From Nocardioides sp. (GTDB lineage Bacteria; Actinomycetota; Actinomycetes; Propionibacteriales; Nocardioidaceae), in assembly GCA_020636915.1 (NCBI GenBank), contig JACJWV010000004.1, forward strand, positions 62,001 through 126,000: a stretch of 64,000 nucleotides of DNA, written 5' to 3'. The notes beneath the pieces are model-generated. The model was not told where the DNA came from, did not search any database, and saw only the letters and a list, made by a program, of their open reading frames with translations. Positions 50,074 through 58,624 of this stretch are shown here, in pieces. The position numbers and the translations under genes were made by a program. Each line of letters starts with the position of its first letter. The stretch's first letter is position 1.

Positions 50074-51333
50074 GTGACCGAGCCCTGGCCAGCCCCCCGC
50101 GCGCGCCACCCCGTCGACGCGGTGGTGTCGCTGCCGGGCAGCAAGTCGCTCACCAACCGGGCGTTGGTCCTGGCGGCGATCGCGGACGGACCGTCGGTGG
50201 TCCGCCGCGCCCTCCGCTCGCGGGACACCACGCTGATGGCGGCGGCCCTGACCTCGCTCGGTTCCACCGTCGACACCTCCGGCGCGGACTGGGCGGTGAC
50301 CCCGGGTCCGTTCGGCGGGGACACCACCGTGGACTGCGGCCTGGCGGGCACCGTGATGCGTTTCGTGCCGCCGGTCGCGGGTCTGTCGACCGGCGCGGTC
50401 GCGTTCGACGGCGACCCGCACATGCGGTTGCGGCCGGTGGGCGAGGTGCTGGAGGCGCTGCGCGGGCTCGGCGTACGCATCGACGGCGACGCGCTGCCGT
50501 TCACGGTGCGCGGCACCGGCTCGGTCCGCGGCGGCACCGTCGTCGTCGACGCCTCGGCGTCGTCGCAGTTCATCTCCGCGCTGCTGCTCGCCGGGGCGCG
50601 CTACGTCGAGGGCGTCGACGTCCGCCACGACGGCAAGCCCGTGCCCTCCCTCCCCCACATCGACATGACCGTCGCGATGCTGCGCGAGCACGGCGTCGAG
50701 GTCGACGACGCCGACGCCAACCGGTGGCGGGTGGCGCCCGGGCCGGTCCACGCGATCGACCACCTCATCGAGCCCGACCTCTCCAACGCCGCGCCGTTCC
50801 TCGCGCTGGCCGCGGTCTCCGGCGGCACGGTCGTCGTGCGGGACTGGCCGCGGCGGACGACCCAGGCCGGGGACGCACTGCGCGACATCCTCACCGCCAT
50901 GGGCTGCGACGTCGCCTTCGTCGACGAGGGCCTGCGGGTCACCGGCAGCGGCACCCTGCTCGGCATCGACGTCGACCTCCACGACGTCGGCGAGCTCACC
51001 CCCGCTGTCGCCGCCCTCTGCGCCCTCGCCGAGGCGCCGTCCCACCTGCGCGGGATCGGGCACATCCGCGGCCACGAGACCGACCGGCTCGCGGCGTTGG
51101 CGACCGAGCTCAACGGCCTCGGTGCCCAGGTGACCGAGCACGCGGACGGCCTCAGCCTCGAGCCCGCTCCCCTGCACGGCGGGGTCTTCCACACCTACGC
51201 CGACCACCGGATGGCGCACGCGGGGGTGATCGTCGGCGCGGCCGTCGAGGACGTGCTGGTCGAGGACGTCGCCACCACGAGCAAGACGTTCCCCGACTTC
51301 GCCGACTTCTGGTCAGGACTGTTCACCGGGTGA
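50074..51333 (+). CDS. aroA: 3-phosphoshikimate 1-carboxyvinyltransferase (EPSP synthase)
   Basis: 419 residues. Sixth step of the shikimate pathway: joins PEP to shikimate-3-phosphate. Substrate loop LPGSKSLTNRALVLAA at the N-terminus, GLAGTVMRFVPPVAG (equivalent of the NAGTAMR glyphosate-contact motif), VDASASSQFISALLLAGARY, and YADHRMAHAGVIVG at the end. Class I-like residues around the glycine of the NAGTAMR region read L-A-G-T-V-M-R. GTG start at 50074. The gene order aroA-rsgA, close to sigR, follows other actinobacteria. Confidence 0.97.
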   Translation: MTEPWPAPRARHPVDAVVSLPGSKSLTNRALVLAAIADGPSVVRRALRSRDTTLMAAALTSLGSTVDTSGADWAVTPGPFGGDTTVDCGLAGTVMRFVPPVAGLSTGAVAFDGDPHMRLRPVGEVLEALRGLGVRIDGDALPFTVRGTGSVRGGTVVVDASASSQFISALLLAGARYVEGVDVRHDGKPVPSLPHIDMTVAMLREHGVEVDDADANRWRVAPGPVHAIDHLIEPDLSNAAPFLALAAVSGGTVVVRDWPRRTTQAGDALRDILTAMGCDVAFVDEGLRVTGSGTLLGIDVDLHDVGELTPAVAALCALAEAPSHLRGIGHIRGHETDRLAALATELNGLGAQVTEHADGLSLEPAPLHGGVFHTYADHRMAHAGVIVGAAVEDVLVEDVATTSKTFPDFADFWSGLFTG

Positions 51334-51340
51334 CCGAGGC

Positions 51341-52330
51341 ATGAGCGGGCGCTACTCCGACCACGACGTCGAGCACTACGACCGTCCCCGTCGGCGCACG
51401 CGGCCCCGGACCAAGGAGCGCCCGACCTACGACGACGCGGTCGACGGGGTCGTCGTCACGGTCGACCGTGGCCGCTTCACCCTGCTGGTCGACGAGCGGA
51501 CCGTGCTGGCCATGAAGGCCCGCCCCCTGGGGCGCAAGGGCGTGGTCGTCGGCGACCGGGTGCGGGTGGTGGGCGACACCTCGGGCCGCGACGGGGCCCT
51601 GGCTCGCATCGTCGAGGTCGTCGACCGCGCGACCGTGCTGCGCCGCACGGCCGACGACGACGACCCGGTCGAGCGCGTGATCGTCGCGAACGCCGACCAG
51701 CTCGTCGTGGTGACCGCGCTGGCCGACCCGGAGCCGCAGCCGCGGCTGATCGACCGCGCGCTGGTCGCCGCGTTCGACGCCCGGCTCCAGCCGCTGCTGT
51801 GCCTGACCAAGTCCGACCTGGCCGACCCGGAGACCCTGCTGTCGACCTACCGCTCCCTCGGCGTGCCCTGGGTGGTCACCCACAAGGGCGGGGACCTCGA
51901 CGAGCTGCGCGACCGGCTCCGCGGGCGCACGAGCGTCCTGCTCGGCTCGAGCGGGGTCGGGAAGTCCACGCTCGTCAACGCCCTGGTGCCGGACGCCGGG
52001 CGGGACGTCGGGGTCGTCAACGTCGTGACCGGCCGCGGTCGGCACACCTCGACCTCGGCGTACCTGCTCGAGATCCCCGACCTCGAGGCCTGGATCGTCG
52101 ACACGCCCGGCATCCGCTCCTTCGGGCTCGCCCACGTGCAGCCCGAGCACCTCATCGAGGCGTTCCCCGACCTCGACGAGATGACCGAGGACTGCCCGCG
52201 CGGCTGCACGCACGGCGACGACGAGCCGGAGTGCGGGCTCGACGTGGCGGTGCAGGAGGGCCAGGCCGACCCGGACCGTGTCGAGTCCTTCCGTCGGCTG
52301 CTGAAGGCTCGGAGCGAGCCGGCGTACTGA
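51341..52330 (+). CDS. rsgA: Ribosome small-subunit biogenesis GTPase RsgA
   Basis: 329 residues. Circularly permuted GTPase: OB-fold N-terminus (about 30-110), G4 motif LTKSDLAD, then G1 LLGSSGVGKSTLVNAL, G3 region VDTPGIRSFGL, and a C-terminal zinc knuckle with CPRGCTHGDDEPECGL. Assists late 30S assembly. It starts seven bases after the aroA stop. The N-terminal 30 residues are unusually basic and tyrosine-rich (SDHDVEHYDRPRRRTRPRTK). Confidence 0.97.
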   Translation: MSGRYSDHDVEHYDRPRRRTRPRTKERPTYDDAVDGVVVTVDRGRFTLLVDERTVLAMKARPLGRKGVVVGDRVRVVGDTSGRDGALARIVEVVDRATVLRRTADDDDPVERVIVANADQLVVVTALADPEPQPRLIDRALVAAFDARLQPLLCLTKSDLADPETLLSTYRSLGVPWVVTHKGGDLDELRDRLRGRTSVLLGSSGVGKSTLVNALVPDAGRDVGVVNVVTGRGRHTSTSAYLLEIPDLEAWIVDTPGIRSFGLAHVQPEHLIEAFPDLDEMTEDCPRGCTHGDDEPECGLDVAVQEGQADPDRVESFRRLLKARSEPAY

Positions 52331-52341
52331 CGAGACGTCGG

Positions 52342-52776
52342 TCAGCCCCAGACGGCGCGCGCACCGGCGTCGCCCGTGAGCACCACCCAGACCAGCAGGG
52401 CGACGGCGGCGACGGCGAGCAGCACGTCGAGCACGACCCGGGTCGCCCCGCGCCGGTCCGCGAGCCAGCCGTCGAGGAGGGCCACCACGCCGAAGGCGAT
52501 CGTCACCCACAGCAGCTGCTGAGCACGGTTCTGGTGCTTCTCGACGGCGGCGCTGCCTGCGAGCTCGGGCTTGCTGTCGAGGAAGCTGGTGCCCGTGAGG
52601 TAGGCGGCCACGATCGCCCCGACGGCCACCACGGCGAGACCGACCATCGGCCACCGCAGACGTTCGCGCCAGCGCGGCACGGCGACGTGGAGCAGGGCGG
52701 CCACCGCCGCGAGCGGGCCGAACACCACGGCTGCGTGCACGACCAGCGGGTGGAGCGGGAGTCCGTTGATCTCCAT
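52342..52776 (-). CDS. DUF2231 membrane protein
   Basis: 144 residues from the ATG at 52776. Starts MEINGLPLHPLVVHAAVVFG, the LHP-x-x-VH motif of DUF2231, with four membrane helices; the histidines may bind heme or metal in relatives. It is divergent from hisN (55 bases) and convergent with rsgA. An upstream in-frame start would extend the N-terminus by 21 residues into the promoter region. Function unknown. Confidence 0.85.
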   Translation of the reverse strand: MEINGLPLHPLVVHAAVVFGPLAAVAALLHVAVPRWRERLRWPMVGLAVVAVGAIVAAYLTGTSFLDSKPELAGSAAVEKHQNRAQQLLWVTIAFGVVALLDGWLADRRGATRVVLDVLLAVAAVALLVWVVLTGDAGARAVWG

Positions 52777-52831
52777 GCCCGGTACACGGCCCGCCACGCA
52801 CGGGGGTTCAGTCATCACTAGGGTGAGTGAC

Positions 52832-53698
52832 GTGCCCACGGACTACACCGACGACCTGCGCCTGGCGCACGTGCTCGCCGACGATGCCGACTCGATCACC
52901 GAGAGCCGCTTCCGGGCGCTCGACCTCCACGTGATGAGCAAGCCCGACCTGACCCCGGTCAGCGACGCCGACCACGCGGTCGAGGAGTCGATCCGGCGGA
53001 CGCTCTCGCGGGTGCGGTCTCGCGACGCGGTGACCGGCGAGGAGCACGGCTCGACCGGGCACAGCCAGCGCCGCTGGGTGGTGGACCCGATCGACGGCAC
53101 CAAGAACTTCGTCCGCGGGGTGCCCGTGTGGGCCACGTTGATCTCGCTGGTCGTCGACGACGAGGTCGTCCTGGGGGTGGTCTCGGCCCCGCTCCTGCAG
53201 CGCCGTTGGTGGGCGTCGGCCGGCAACGGTGCCTGGACCGGGCGGTCGCTGCTGAAGGCGACCCGCTGCCAGGTCTCCGACGTGCGCCGGCTCGAGGACG
53301 CCTCGTTCTCCTACGCGTCGTTGGGAGGCTGGGACGAGCGCGGCCGGCTGGACGACCTCCTGTCGCTGATGCGCCGGTGCTGGCGCACCCGGGCGTACGG
53401 CGACTTCTGGTCCTACATGCTGCTCGCCGAGGGGACCGTGGACATCGCGGCCGAGCCCGAGCTCGAGCTCTACGACATGGCGGCGCTCGACGTGATCGTG
53501 CGCGAGGCCGGCGGCCGGTTCACCTCCCTCGACGGCACCGACGGCCCCTTCGGCGGCAACGTGCTGGCGACCAACGGGCACCTCCACGAGGCCGCGCTGT
53601 CCTTCCTCGGCTCGCTGCCGGACGACGCCGACGACCCCGACGTGCCGCGCAGCGGACCGGGGTCGGTGTCGGACCTGCGCGATCACCGGCGCGACTGA
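52832..53698 (+). CDS. hisN: Histidinol-phosphatase, inositol-monophosphatase type
   Basis: 288 residues from a GTG at 52832. Metal-dependent phosphatase of the IMPase fold: GEEHGSTG (first metal Glu), VVDPIDGTKNFVRGVPVWAT (Asp-Pro-Ile-Asp-Gly) and ELELYDMAALDVIVREAGG (last metal Asp). In actinobacteria this family member after aroA-rsgA supplies the histidinol-phosphate phosphatase of histidine synthesis. The C-terminal 25 residues are a polar tail. Inositol-phosphate activity cannot be excluded. Confidence 0.9.
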   Translation: MPTDYTDDLRLAHVLADDADSITESRFRALDLHVMSKPDLTPVSDADHAVEESIRRTLSRVRSRDAVTGEEHGSTGHSQRRWVVDPIDGTKNFVRGVPVWATLISLVVDDEVVLGVVSAPLLQRRWWASAGNGAWTGRSLLKATRCQVSDVRRLEDASFSYASLGGWDERGRLDDLLSLMRRCWRTRAYGDFWSYMLLAEGTVDIAAEPELELYDMAALDVIVREAGGRFTSLDGTDGPFGGNVLATNGHLHEAALSFLGSLPDDADDPDVPRSGPGSVSDLRDHRRD

Positions 53699-53765
53699 CG
53701 TCCACCTCCTGGTCCACCCGTTTCAGGGGGTGTACGTCCCAGGTGGCCGCCACTACCGTCGACCC

Positions 53766-54197
53766 ATGCGTATCGGCGACGTCCTCCAGGCCAAGGCGAC
53801 CCACGAGGTCGTGACGATCGGACCGGACGCCGGTGTCCGCGAGCTGCTCGCGCTGCTGTCCGAGCACAACGTGGGCGCGGTCGTCGTGAGCTCGGACGGG
53901 ACGACGGTCGACGGGATCGTGAGCGAGCGCGACGTCGTCCGGCACCTGCACGCCGACGGCACCGTCATCAACAACACGGTCGGCGCGATCATGACCGACG
54001 TCGTGGAGACCTGCGACGAGGACGCCCCGGTCGACGTGCTGATGAAGGTGATGACGGACCGCCGGATCCGCCACGTGCCGGTCGTCCACGACGGCGCCCT
54101 GGTCGGCATCATCAGCATCGGCGACGTCGTCAAGCACCGCATCGACCAGCTCGAGTTCGAGCGGGACCAGCTCGACAGCTACGTGCACCAGATCTGA
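53766..54197 (+). CDS. Tandem CBS domain protein
   Basis: 143 residues. Two CBS modules: HNVGAVVVSSDGTTVDGIVS with ERDVVRHL, and RRIRHVPVVHDGALVGIISI with GDVVKHRIDQL. Such stand-alone pairs bind adenine nucleotides and are common stress-linked proteins in actinobacteria. ATG start at 53766; convergent with the PP2C gene. Confidence 0.93.
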   Translation: MRIGDVLQAKATHEVVTIGPDAGVRELLALLSEHNVGAVVVSSDGTTVDGIVSERDVVRHLHADGTVINNTVGAIMTDVVETCDEDAPVDVLMKVMTDRRIRHVPVVHDGALVGIISIGDVVKHRIDQLEFERDQLDSYVHQI

Positions 54198-54220
54198 GCC
54201 AGGCTGAGCCGCTCCGCGCG

Positions 54221-55276
54221 TCAGTGGCTCTCGCTCTCGGCGAGCACCAGCGCGAGGTCGTCGTTCATCCGGTGGCCAGCGTAGGCCAGGAGCCGGTCGA
54301 CCAGCCGGTCCAGCGCGTCCTCGACCGAGCCCTCGCCGATCTCGGCGGCGTAGTCGTCGAGGGGGAAGAACTCGCCGGTCCGGTCCCGCGCCTCGACCAG
54401 CCCGTCGGTGTAGAAGAGCATCCGCGCGCCCTCGGGCCACGCGTGCTCGGTGAGGCCGGGATCGGAGCCCAGGCCGAGCGGCAGCGTCGGCTCGCCGGTG
54501 TCGACGGTCGTGACCTCCCGGCCGTGGACCAGCAGCGGCGGGTGGTGACCGCAGTTGGCGAGGGTGACGCGGTCGCCGTGGAACTCCCCGACGATCGCGG
54601 TCACGAACTCCTCGTCCTCCATGAAGCGGCCGAGGGTCTCGTCGATGGTCCGTGAGAGTGCCGCCAGGTCGGGCTCGGTGAACGCGGCCGCGCGGAAGGC
54701 CCCCAGCACCGCCGCGGCCGTCTGCACGGCCTCGAGGCCCTTGCCGCGGACGTCACCGACGATGACCCGGACGCCGAACGGCGTCGCCGCGACCTCGTAG
54801 AGGTCGCCGCCCACCAGTGCCTCGGCCGTGGCGGAGACGTAGCGCGCCGACAGCCCGACCGAGCCGATCGCGGTCGGGATCGACCGCAGCACGGCGCGTT
54901 GGGCGGTCTCGGCGATCACGGTCATCCGCTCCAGCCGGCCCTCGCGGTTCTCGCGCAGGGCGGCAGCCTGGACCGCGACCAGCACGAGCAGCGCACAGAG
55001 GAAGATGCGGACGAAGAAGTCGAGCGCGCTGGACTGGTCGTGCCAGGTGGTGGCGACGAGTCCGAACCCGACGGCCGCGATGCCGACGTACGCCGTGCGG
55101 CGGGCGGTCGTCAGCAGGCTGGCGACGACCGCCCCTGCGGCGAAGACGGCGATCAGCTGGACGCTGGTGGTCGCGCTCAGGAGCACGAGGACGGCCAGCA
55201 CCGCGAACCCGGCGACCAGGCCCGGGTCGACCCGGCCTCCGCGCAAGGAGCCGAGGGCGGTGCGGCTCTTCGTCAC
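54221..55276 (-). CDS. Membrane PP2C/SpoIIE-type phosphatase
   Basis: 351 residues. Three to four hydrophobic helices (about 18-36, 38-58, 64-80 and 88-106) followed by a SpoIIE-type PP2C domain: GDLYEVAATPFGVRVIVGDV, GDVRGKGLEAVQTA, VTLANCGHHPPLL and LFYTDGLVEARD with the metal-binding aspartates. These phosphatases usually act on anti-anti-sigma proteins in SigB/SigF partner switching, so it might feed the sigma system at 37.4-38.7 kb, but that link is inference. GTG start at 55276. Confidence 0.92.
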   Translation of the reverse strand: MTKSRTALGSLRGGRVDPGLVAGFAVLAVLVLLSATTSVQLIAVFAAGAVVASLLTTARRTAYVGIAAVGFGLVATTWHDQSSALDFFVRIFLCALLVLVAVQAAALRENREGRLERMTVIAETAQRAVLRSIPTAIGSVGLSARYVSATAEALVGGDLYEVAATPFGVRVIVGDVRGKGLEAVQTAAAVLGAFRAAAFTEPDLAALSRTIDETLGRFMEDEEFVTAIVGEFHGDRVTLANCGHHPPLLVHGREVTTVDTGEPTLPLGLGSDPGLTEHAWPEGARMLFYTDGLVEARDRTGEFFPLDDYAAEIGEGSVEDALDRLVDRLLAYAGHRMNDDLALVLAESESH

Positions 55277-55347
55277 GCGGAGATGATGGCAGGCCCGACC
55301 CGCCGCCGGTCGAGGAACACCCAGATGCTCACCCTAAGGTGGATGCC

Positions 55348-55716
55348 ATGGACAAGCCCGAGATCGACTTCCCCGACTACGACCCGCCCGCCGACCTCGT
55401 CGTCACCGAGATCGCCGAGGGCGACGGCGCCGAGGCGACCGCCGGCTCGACGGTGTCGGTGCACTACGTGGGCGTCGCCCACTCGACGGGCGAGGAGTTC
55501 GACGCGTCGTACAACCGCGGCCAGCCGCTGCAGTTCCGACTGGGTGTCGGGCAGGTCATCGCCGGGTGGGACCAGGGCGTCCAGGGCATGAAGGTCGGCG
55601 GTCGCCGGCAGCTGGTCATCCCGCCGCACCTGGGCTACGGCGACCGCGGCGCCGGCGGTGTCATCAAGCCGGGCGAGACGCTGATCTTCGTGGTGGACCT
55701 GCTCGGCGTCAGCTGA
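55348..55716 (+). CDS. FKBP-type peptidyl-prolyl isomerase
   Basis: 122 residues, one FKBP domain, cytoplasmic. Motifs: VSVHYVGVAHSTGEEFDASY, GQVIAGWDQGVQGMKVGGRR and IPPHLGYGDRGAGGVIKPGE, with the FKBP active-site aromatics. ATG at 55348 with AAGGTGG five bases upstream. Catalyses proline isomerisation in protein folding. Confidence 0.95.
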   Translation: MDKPEIDFPDYDPPADLVVTEIAEGDGAEATAGSTVSVHYVGVAHSTGEEFDASYNRGQPLQFRLGVGQVIAGWDQGVQGMKVGGRRQLVIPPHLGYGDRGAGGVIKPGETLIFVVDLLGVS

Positions 55717-55727
55717 GCCTGACTGGC

Positions 55728-55973
55728 TCACCAGGGCAGGCCGTCGTCGGCGCCCTCGTCGGCGACGCGCGCGGCCTGCCCGGCCAGCATCACCACGTCC
55801 CCCTTGACGAGCTGGCGGCCGCGGCGCGTCTCGACCTCGTCGTTCACGCGCACCATCCCCGCCGCGATCAGCGGCTTGGCCTCCGCGCCGGACTCCACCA
55901 GGTTGGCGAGCTTGAGGAACTGCCCCAGCCGGATGGACTCGTCGCGGATCGGGACGTCGAAGGGCTCGGGCAT
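55728..55973 (-). CDS. Small S4 RNA-binding domain protein
   Basis: 81 residues, a single S4 domain: IRLGQFLKLANLVESGAEAK and AGMVRVNDEVETRRGRQLVK. Similar to YbcJ/YaaA-type S4 proteins that bind structured RNA. ATG at 55973, four bases after the tyrosine phosphatase stop, so the two are co-transcribed. Confidence 0.92.
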   Translation of the reverse strand: MPEPFDVPIRDESIRLGQFLKLANLVESGAEAKPLIAAGMVRVNDEVETRRGRQLVKGDVVMLAGQAARVADEGADDGLPW

Positions 55974-55977
55974 GCCG

Positions 55978-56691
55978 TCATCCTCGCAGCAGTGACCGGA
56001 GGCGATCGACGCACCTGGCGTCGAGACCGGCGGCCGCCAGGTAGGCCGCGACGTCGGTCGTGCGGATGAACTCGAGCAGCACCGGCCGACGGTCGGCCAG
56101 CGCGGCGTCCAGCTCGCCCGGCTGCCACGGCTCGTCCGGCGCCGACACCCACTCCCCCGTGGCCGGGTCGTAGCCCAGGCCGTGGCCGGGGTGGTCGGCG
56201 GCTCCCCGGAACCCCCGCTCGTAGTGGTCGGCGATCGCCTCGTCCTCCACCCCGGTGAGCGCGAGGAGCATCGTCGTCACCAGGCCGGTCCGGTCGCGTC
56301 CACCGGCGCAGTGGACCAGCACACCGCCCTCGGCACCCGCGATCGCCGCGAACACGTGGGCGAGCTTCTCGGGGTAGCGCGCGGCGTTGGGCGACCACGA
56401 CCGCGGGTGATCCAGCCACGGCCCGCACTCCTCGAGGAAGGCCGGATCGTCCGGGTCCTCGGTAGGCGCCGGGATCACCTCGACCCCCTCCACCACCGCG
56501 ACGCCTTCACGCTCGACGTCGTTGCGCAGGTCGACGACGGTCGTGAGGCCGACCGCGCGTGCAGCGCTCCACCCGGCCGGGGTCATCGACCCGGGCGCCG
56601 CGGACCGCCAGACCCGCTCGTACGCCGTCGCCCCGCCACCACGCAGGGCCAGGCCGCCGAGATCGATGAGGTTCCGAGCTCCCTCCCACAC
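55978..56691 (-). CDS. Tyrosine-protein phosphatase (MptpB-like)
   Basis: 237 residues. P-loop HCAGGRDRTGLVTTM with catalytic Cys and Arg, and an Asp-rich general-acid region. The N-terminal NLIDLGGLALRGGG and VWRSAAP are typical of the atypical lipid/tyrosine phosphatase group that includes MptpB. It could act on phosphotyrosine or phosphoinositides. Cytoplasmic. Upstream lies the decayed HNH endonuclease. Confidence 0.92.
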   Translation of the reverse strand: MWEGARNLIDLGGLALRGGGATAYERVWRSAAPGSMTPAGWSAARAVGLTTVVDLRNDVEREGVAVVEGVEVIPAPTEDPDDPAFLEECGPWLDHPRSWSPNAARYPEKLAHVFAAIAGAEGGVLVHCAGGRDRTGLVTTMLLALTGVEDEAIADHYERGFRGAADHPGHGLGYDPATGEWVSAPDEPWQPGELDAALADRRPVLLEFIRTTDVAAYLAAAGLDARCVDRLRSLLRG

Positions 56692-56793
56692 CGCGGCATC
56701 CTCACACGGAGCCGACCTGCGGGACCAGGACCGCGCCTGCTCCGGGGCAGGGGTGTGTCCCCGCCGGCTCGGTGGGTGCCGGCGGGGTGCGCG

Positions 56794-58092
56794 TCAGCCG
56801 GTATGTCGGCTGCCGCCGGGGTCGCTGCTCGGGCCGGGGTCGGTGTAGGTGTAGCCCAGCGGGCTGGTCCAGGTGAACCCGGTGACCGGGTCGTACTGGT
56901 AGGTCCAGTCCGTGAACGTCTTCAGGCGGTGGTGGCCCCGGCAGGGCGGGTACAGGTTCGACGAGGTCGTCTGGCCCTCGGGCCACTCCAGGCGGTGGTC
57001 CAGGTCCGACCCGTGCTCCTGCTCGTCGGTGCCGGCCGGATCCTGCAGCTTGTTCCGCTTCTTCCGCTTCTTCGCCCCGGTAGCCGGGGCGGTGGCAGCC
57101 GGGGAACGGGCACTCGGAGAATCGGAGCTTGACCTGCTCGACCATCCGCTCGGTCGGCGTGTAGGACTCGGTGGTCATCTCCTCGGCCAGGTCGATCACC
57201 GGGCGGATCGTGACCTTGGTGCCCGCCCGGGTGCACCACTCCTGCACTTGCTCCACGGTGGTGGTCGACCGGGTGTTGTCCACGTCGGCGGTGGCCTGGC
57301 CGGGGCGGGTGTGCACGAAGACCATCACCCCCGGCGCCGACCCTCCTCACCGGGCGCATCACCGTGCCGGCCGCCGAGCATGCCCAGCACCATCGACCGG
57401 CGCACCTGCAACGGGATCGTGTCGTCGAGCTCGGCGGCGCGGGTGGCGAGGTAGTCCTCGAACGCGACTGCGTCGGGGACGTCGGCCATCGCGGTGATCG
57501 GGACCAGCCCGTCGTAGGTCATCGCCCCAGGTGGACCTTCACGTGCCGCTTCTCCGCGGCCTCGACCCTGCGGCGTTCGGTCTCGACGGGGTCGTGCTCC
57601 TTGCGGGCCTTCTCGACCTGCCGGTCGATCTCCGCATACGAGCACCGGCTCGCCACGAAGTACAGCGCCCGATCGACGGCCGCCGCACCCACCATCGGCA
57701 GCGAGGCGGTGGCTTGGGCGATCCGCCGCGCCTTCCACACCGCCACCTCCCCCGACAGCACTCGCTGCCCAGATCCTGGGGAGCCGGTGGGCGAGCTCGA
57801 CCGCGTCCCCGAGGTACCGGCGCCCGGAGTCGGTGGAGTGCCCGATCGCGAGGGCGAACTCCGCCACCGCGCCCTCGTCGACCGTCGGGGCGCCGTCGCC
57901 GGCGATCTCCAGCTCCCGCATCCCCCACTCGACCGAGGTGTCGACCTCGTCACCGGGGTGGAGCCGGACCCACTCCACGGCGAGCTGGAGCTTGCGGACC
58001 GCGGCACCGGTCTCGATCTCGTGCTCGTGGATCGCGGCCGCGATCACCTGCTCGGCGGATGTCTCGCCGGCGGTGGTCGCGGTGGTGGTCAT
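56794..58092 (-). pseudogene. DUF222/HNH endonuclease, frameshifted at four places
   Basis: About 433 codons in five frame segments. From the ATG at 58092: DUF222 part to HRLPRIW (frame change at a GGG run, 57768-57770), then RVLSGEVAVWKARRIAQAT to VKVHLG (change at GGGG, 57525-57528), then MTYDGLVPITAMADVPDAV to EEGRRRG (change at GGGGG, 57328-57332), then MVFVHTRPGQATADVD to CPFPGCHRPGYRG (change at GGGG, 57075-57078), and finally the HNH half with SDLDHRLEWPEG and CRGHHRLKT, ending at 56794. Adding or removing one G at each run restores one continuous family protein. Such genes are multicopy in this group. Confidence 0.85.
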
Positions 58093-58270
58093 GGGTCTAC
58101 TCAAGCACTCGCCACCGACAGTCGATGATGCTCAGACCCCTTTGTCCACAAGGGTTCTGGACACGGTCGGATCACGATCAGCAGCCCGATTCCACCGTGC
58201 CGGAACAGCGTCGAAACAGTGGAGTCCGTGACGTACCAGGTACGTCAACAGCTCCACCATCCGCAGCCGC

Positions 58271-58572
58271 GACCGCAAGCCGGGAAGCAGCGCCAGCGCC
58301 GAGCGGCGCCGTCCCGCGTAGCCAGCCTGTCGGTCGCAACCCGAAACCCGCCCGCAGGCTGCCGGCAGTCAACCGGGGGTGGTTTCGAGGCTCAGGCGCA
58401 GAGCGCCTTCGCACCTCAACCACCGTGCCGACCGCGAGCCGGGGAGCAGCGCCAGCCCGAGCGGCGCCCTCCCGCGTAGCCAGCCTGTCGGTCTCAACCC
58501 GAAACAAGCCCGCAGGCTGCCGGCACCAGCCCCCGCGCAGGTTGCAGGGGTCTCGACAAGCTCGACCACCGG
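58271..58572. repeat. Intergenic repeat mosaic, locus B
   Basis: Two direct copies of a 97-base unit (58271-58367 and 58430-58525; core cgtagccagcctgtcggtc) flank the 60-base nested-hairpin module (58367-58426). A 24-base element (58549-58572, ggtctcgacaagctcgacc core) ends the block, followed by a partial duplicate agctcgaccaccggcgag. All three modules also occur at 10191-10575, one of them inverted. Confidence 0.85.
58367..58426. repeat. Nested-hairpin repeat module, copy 2
   Basis: Matches 10516-10575 at 59 of 60 positions; the single change (g for a) is outside the stems. Same nested stems ggtggtt/aaccacc, gagg/cctc and aggcgc/gcgcct. Confidence 0.82.
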
Positions 58573-58624
58573 CGAGAAGCTCGACCACCGGCGAGACCGC
58601 CGGATCGCGACCGACCTCGAGCCG

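Larger units (their letters stand above)
58093..58624. other. 532-base intergenic region with repeat mosaic
   Basis: No gene supported between the HNH relic and the DUF445 gene. 58093-58270 has no recognisable feature apart from a short stem (gacgtacc/ggtacgtc, 58230-58246). The remainder is filled by repeat modules described at 58271-58572. Confidence 0.7.

Noticed and set aside
56794..58092. Programmed frameshifting in the HNH gene
   Set aside because: Four shifts in both directions, without slippery heptamers or pseudoknots; decay or sequence error is simpler.
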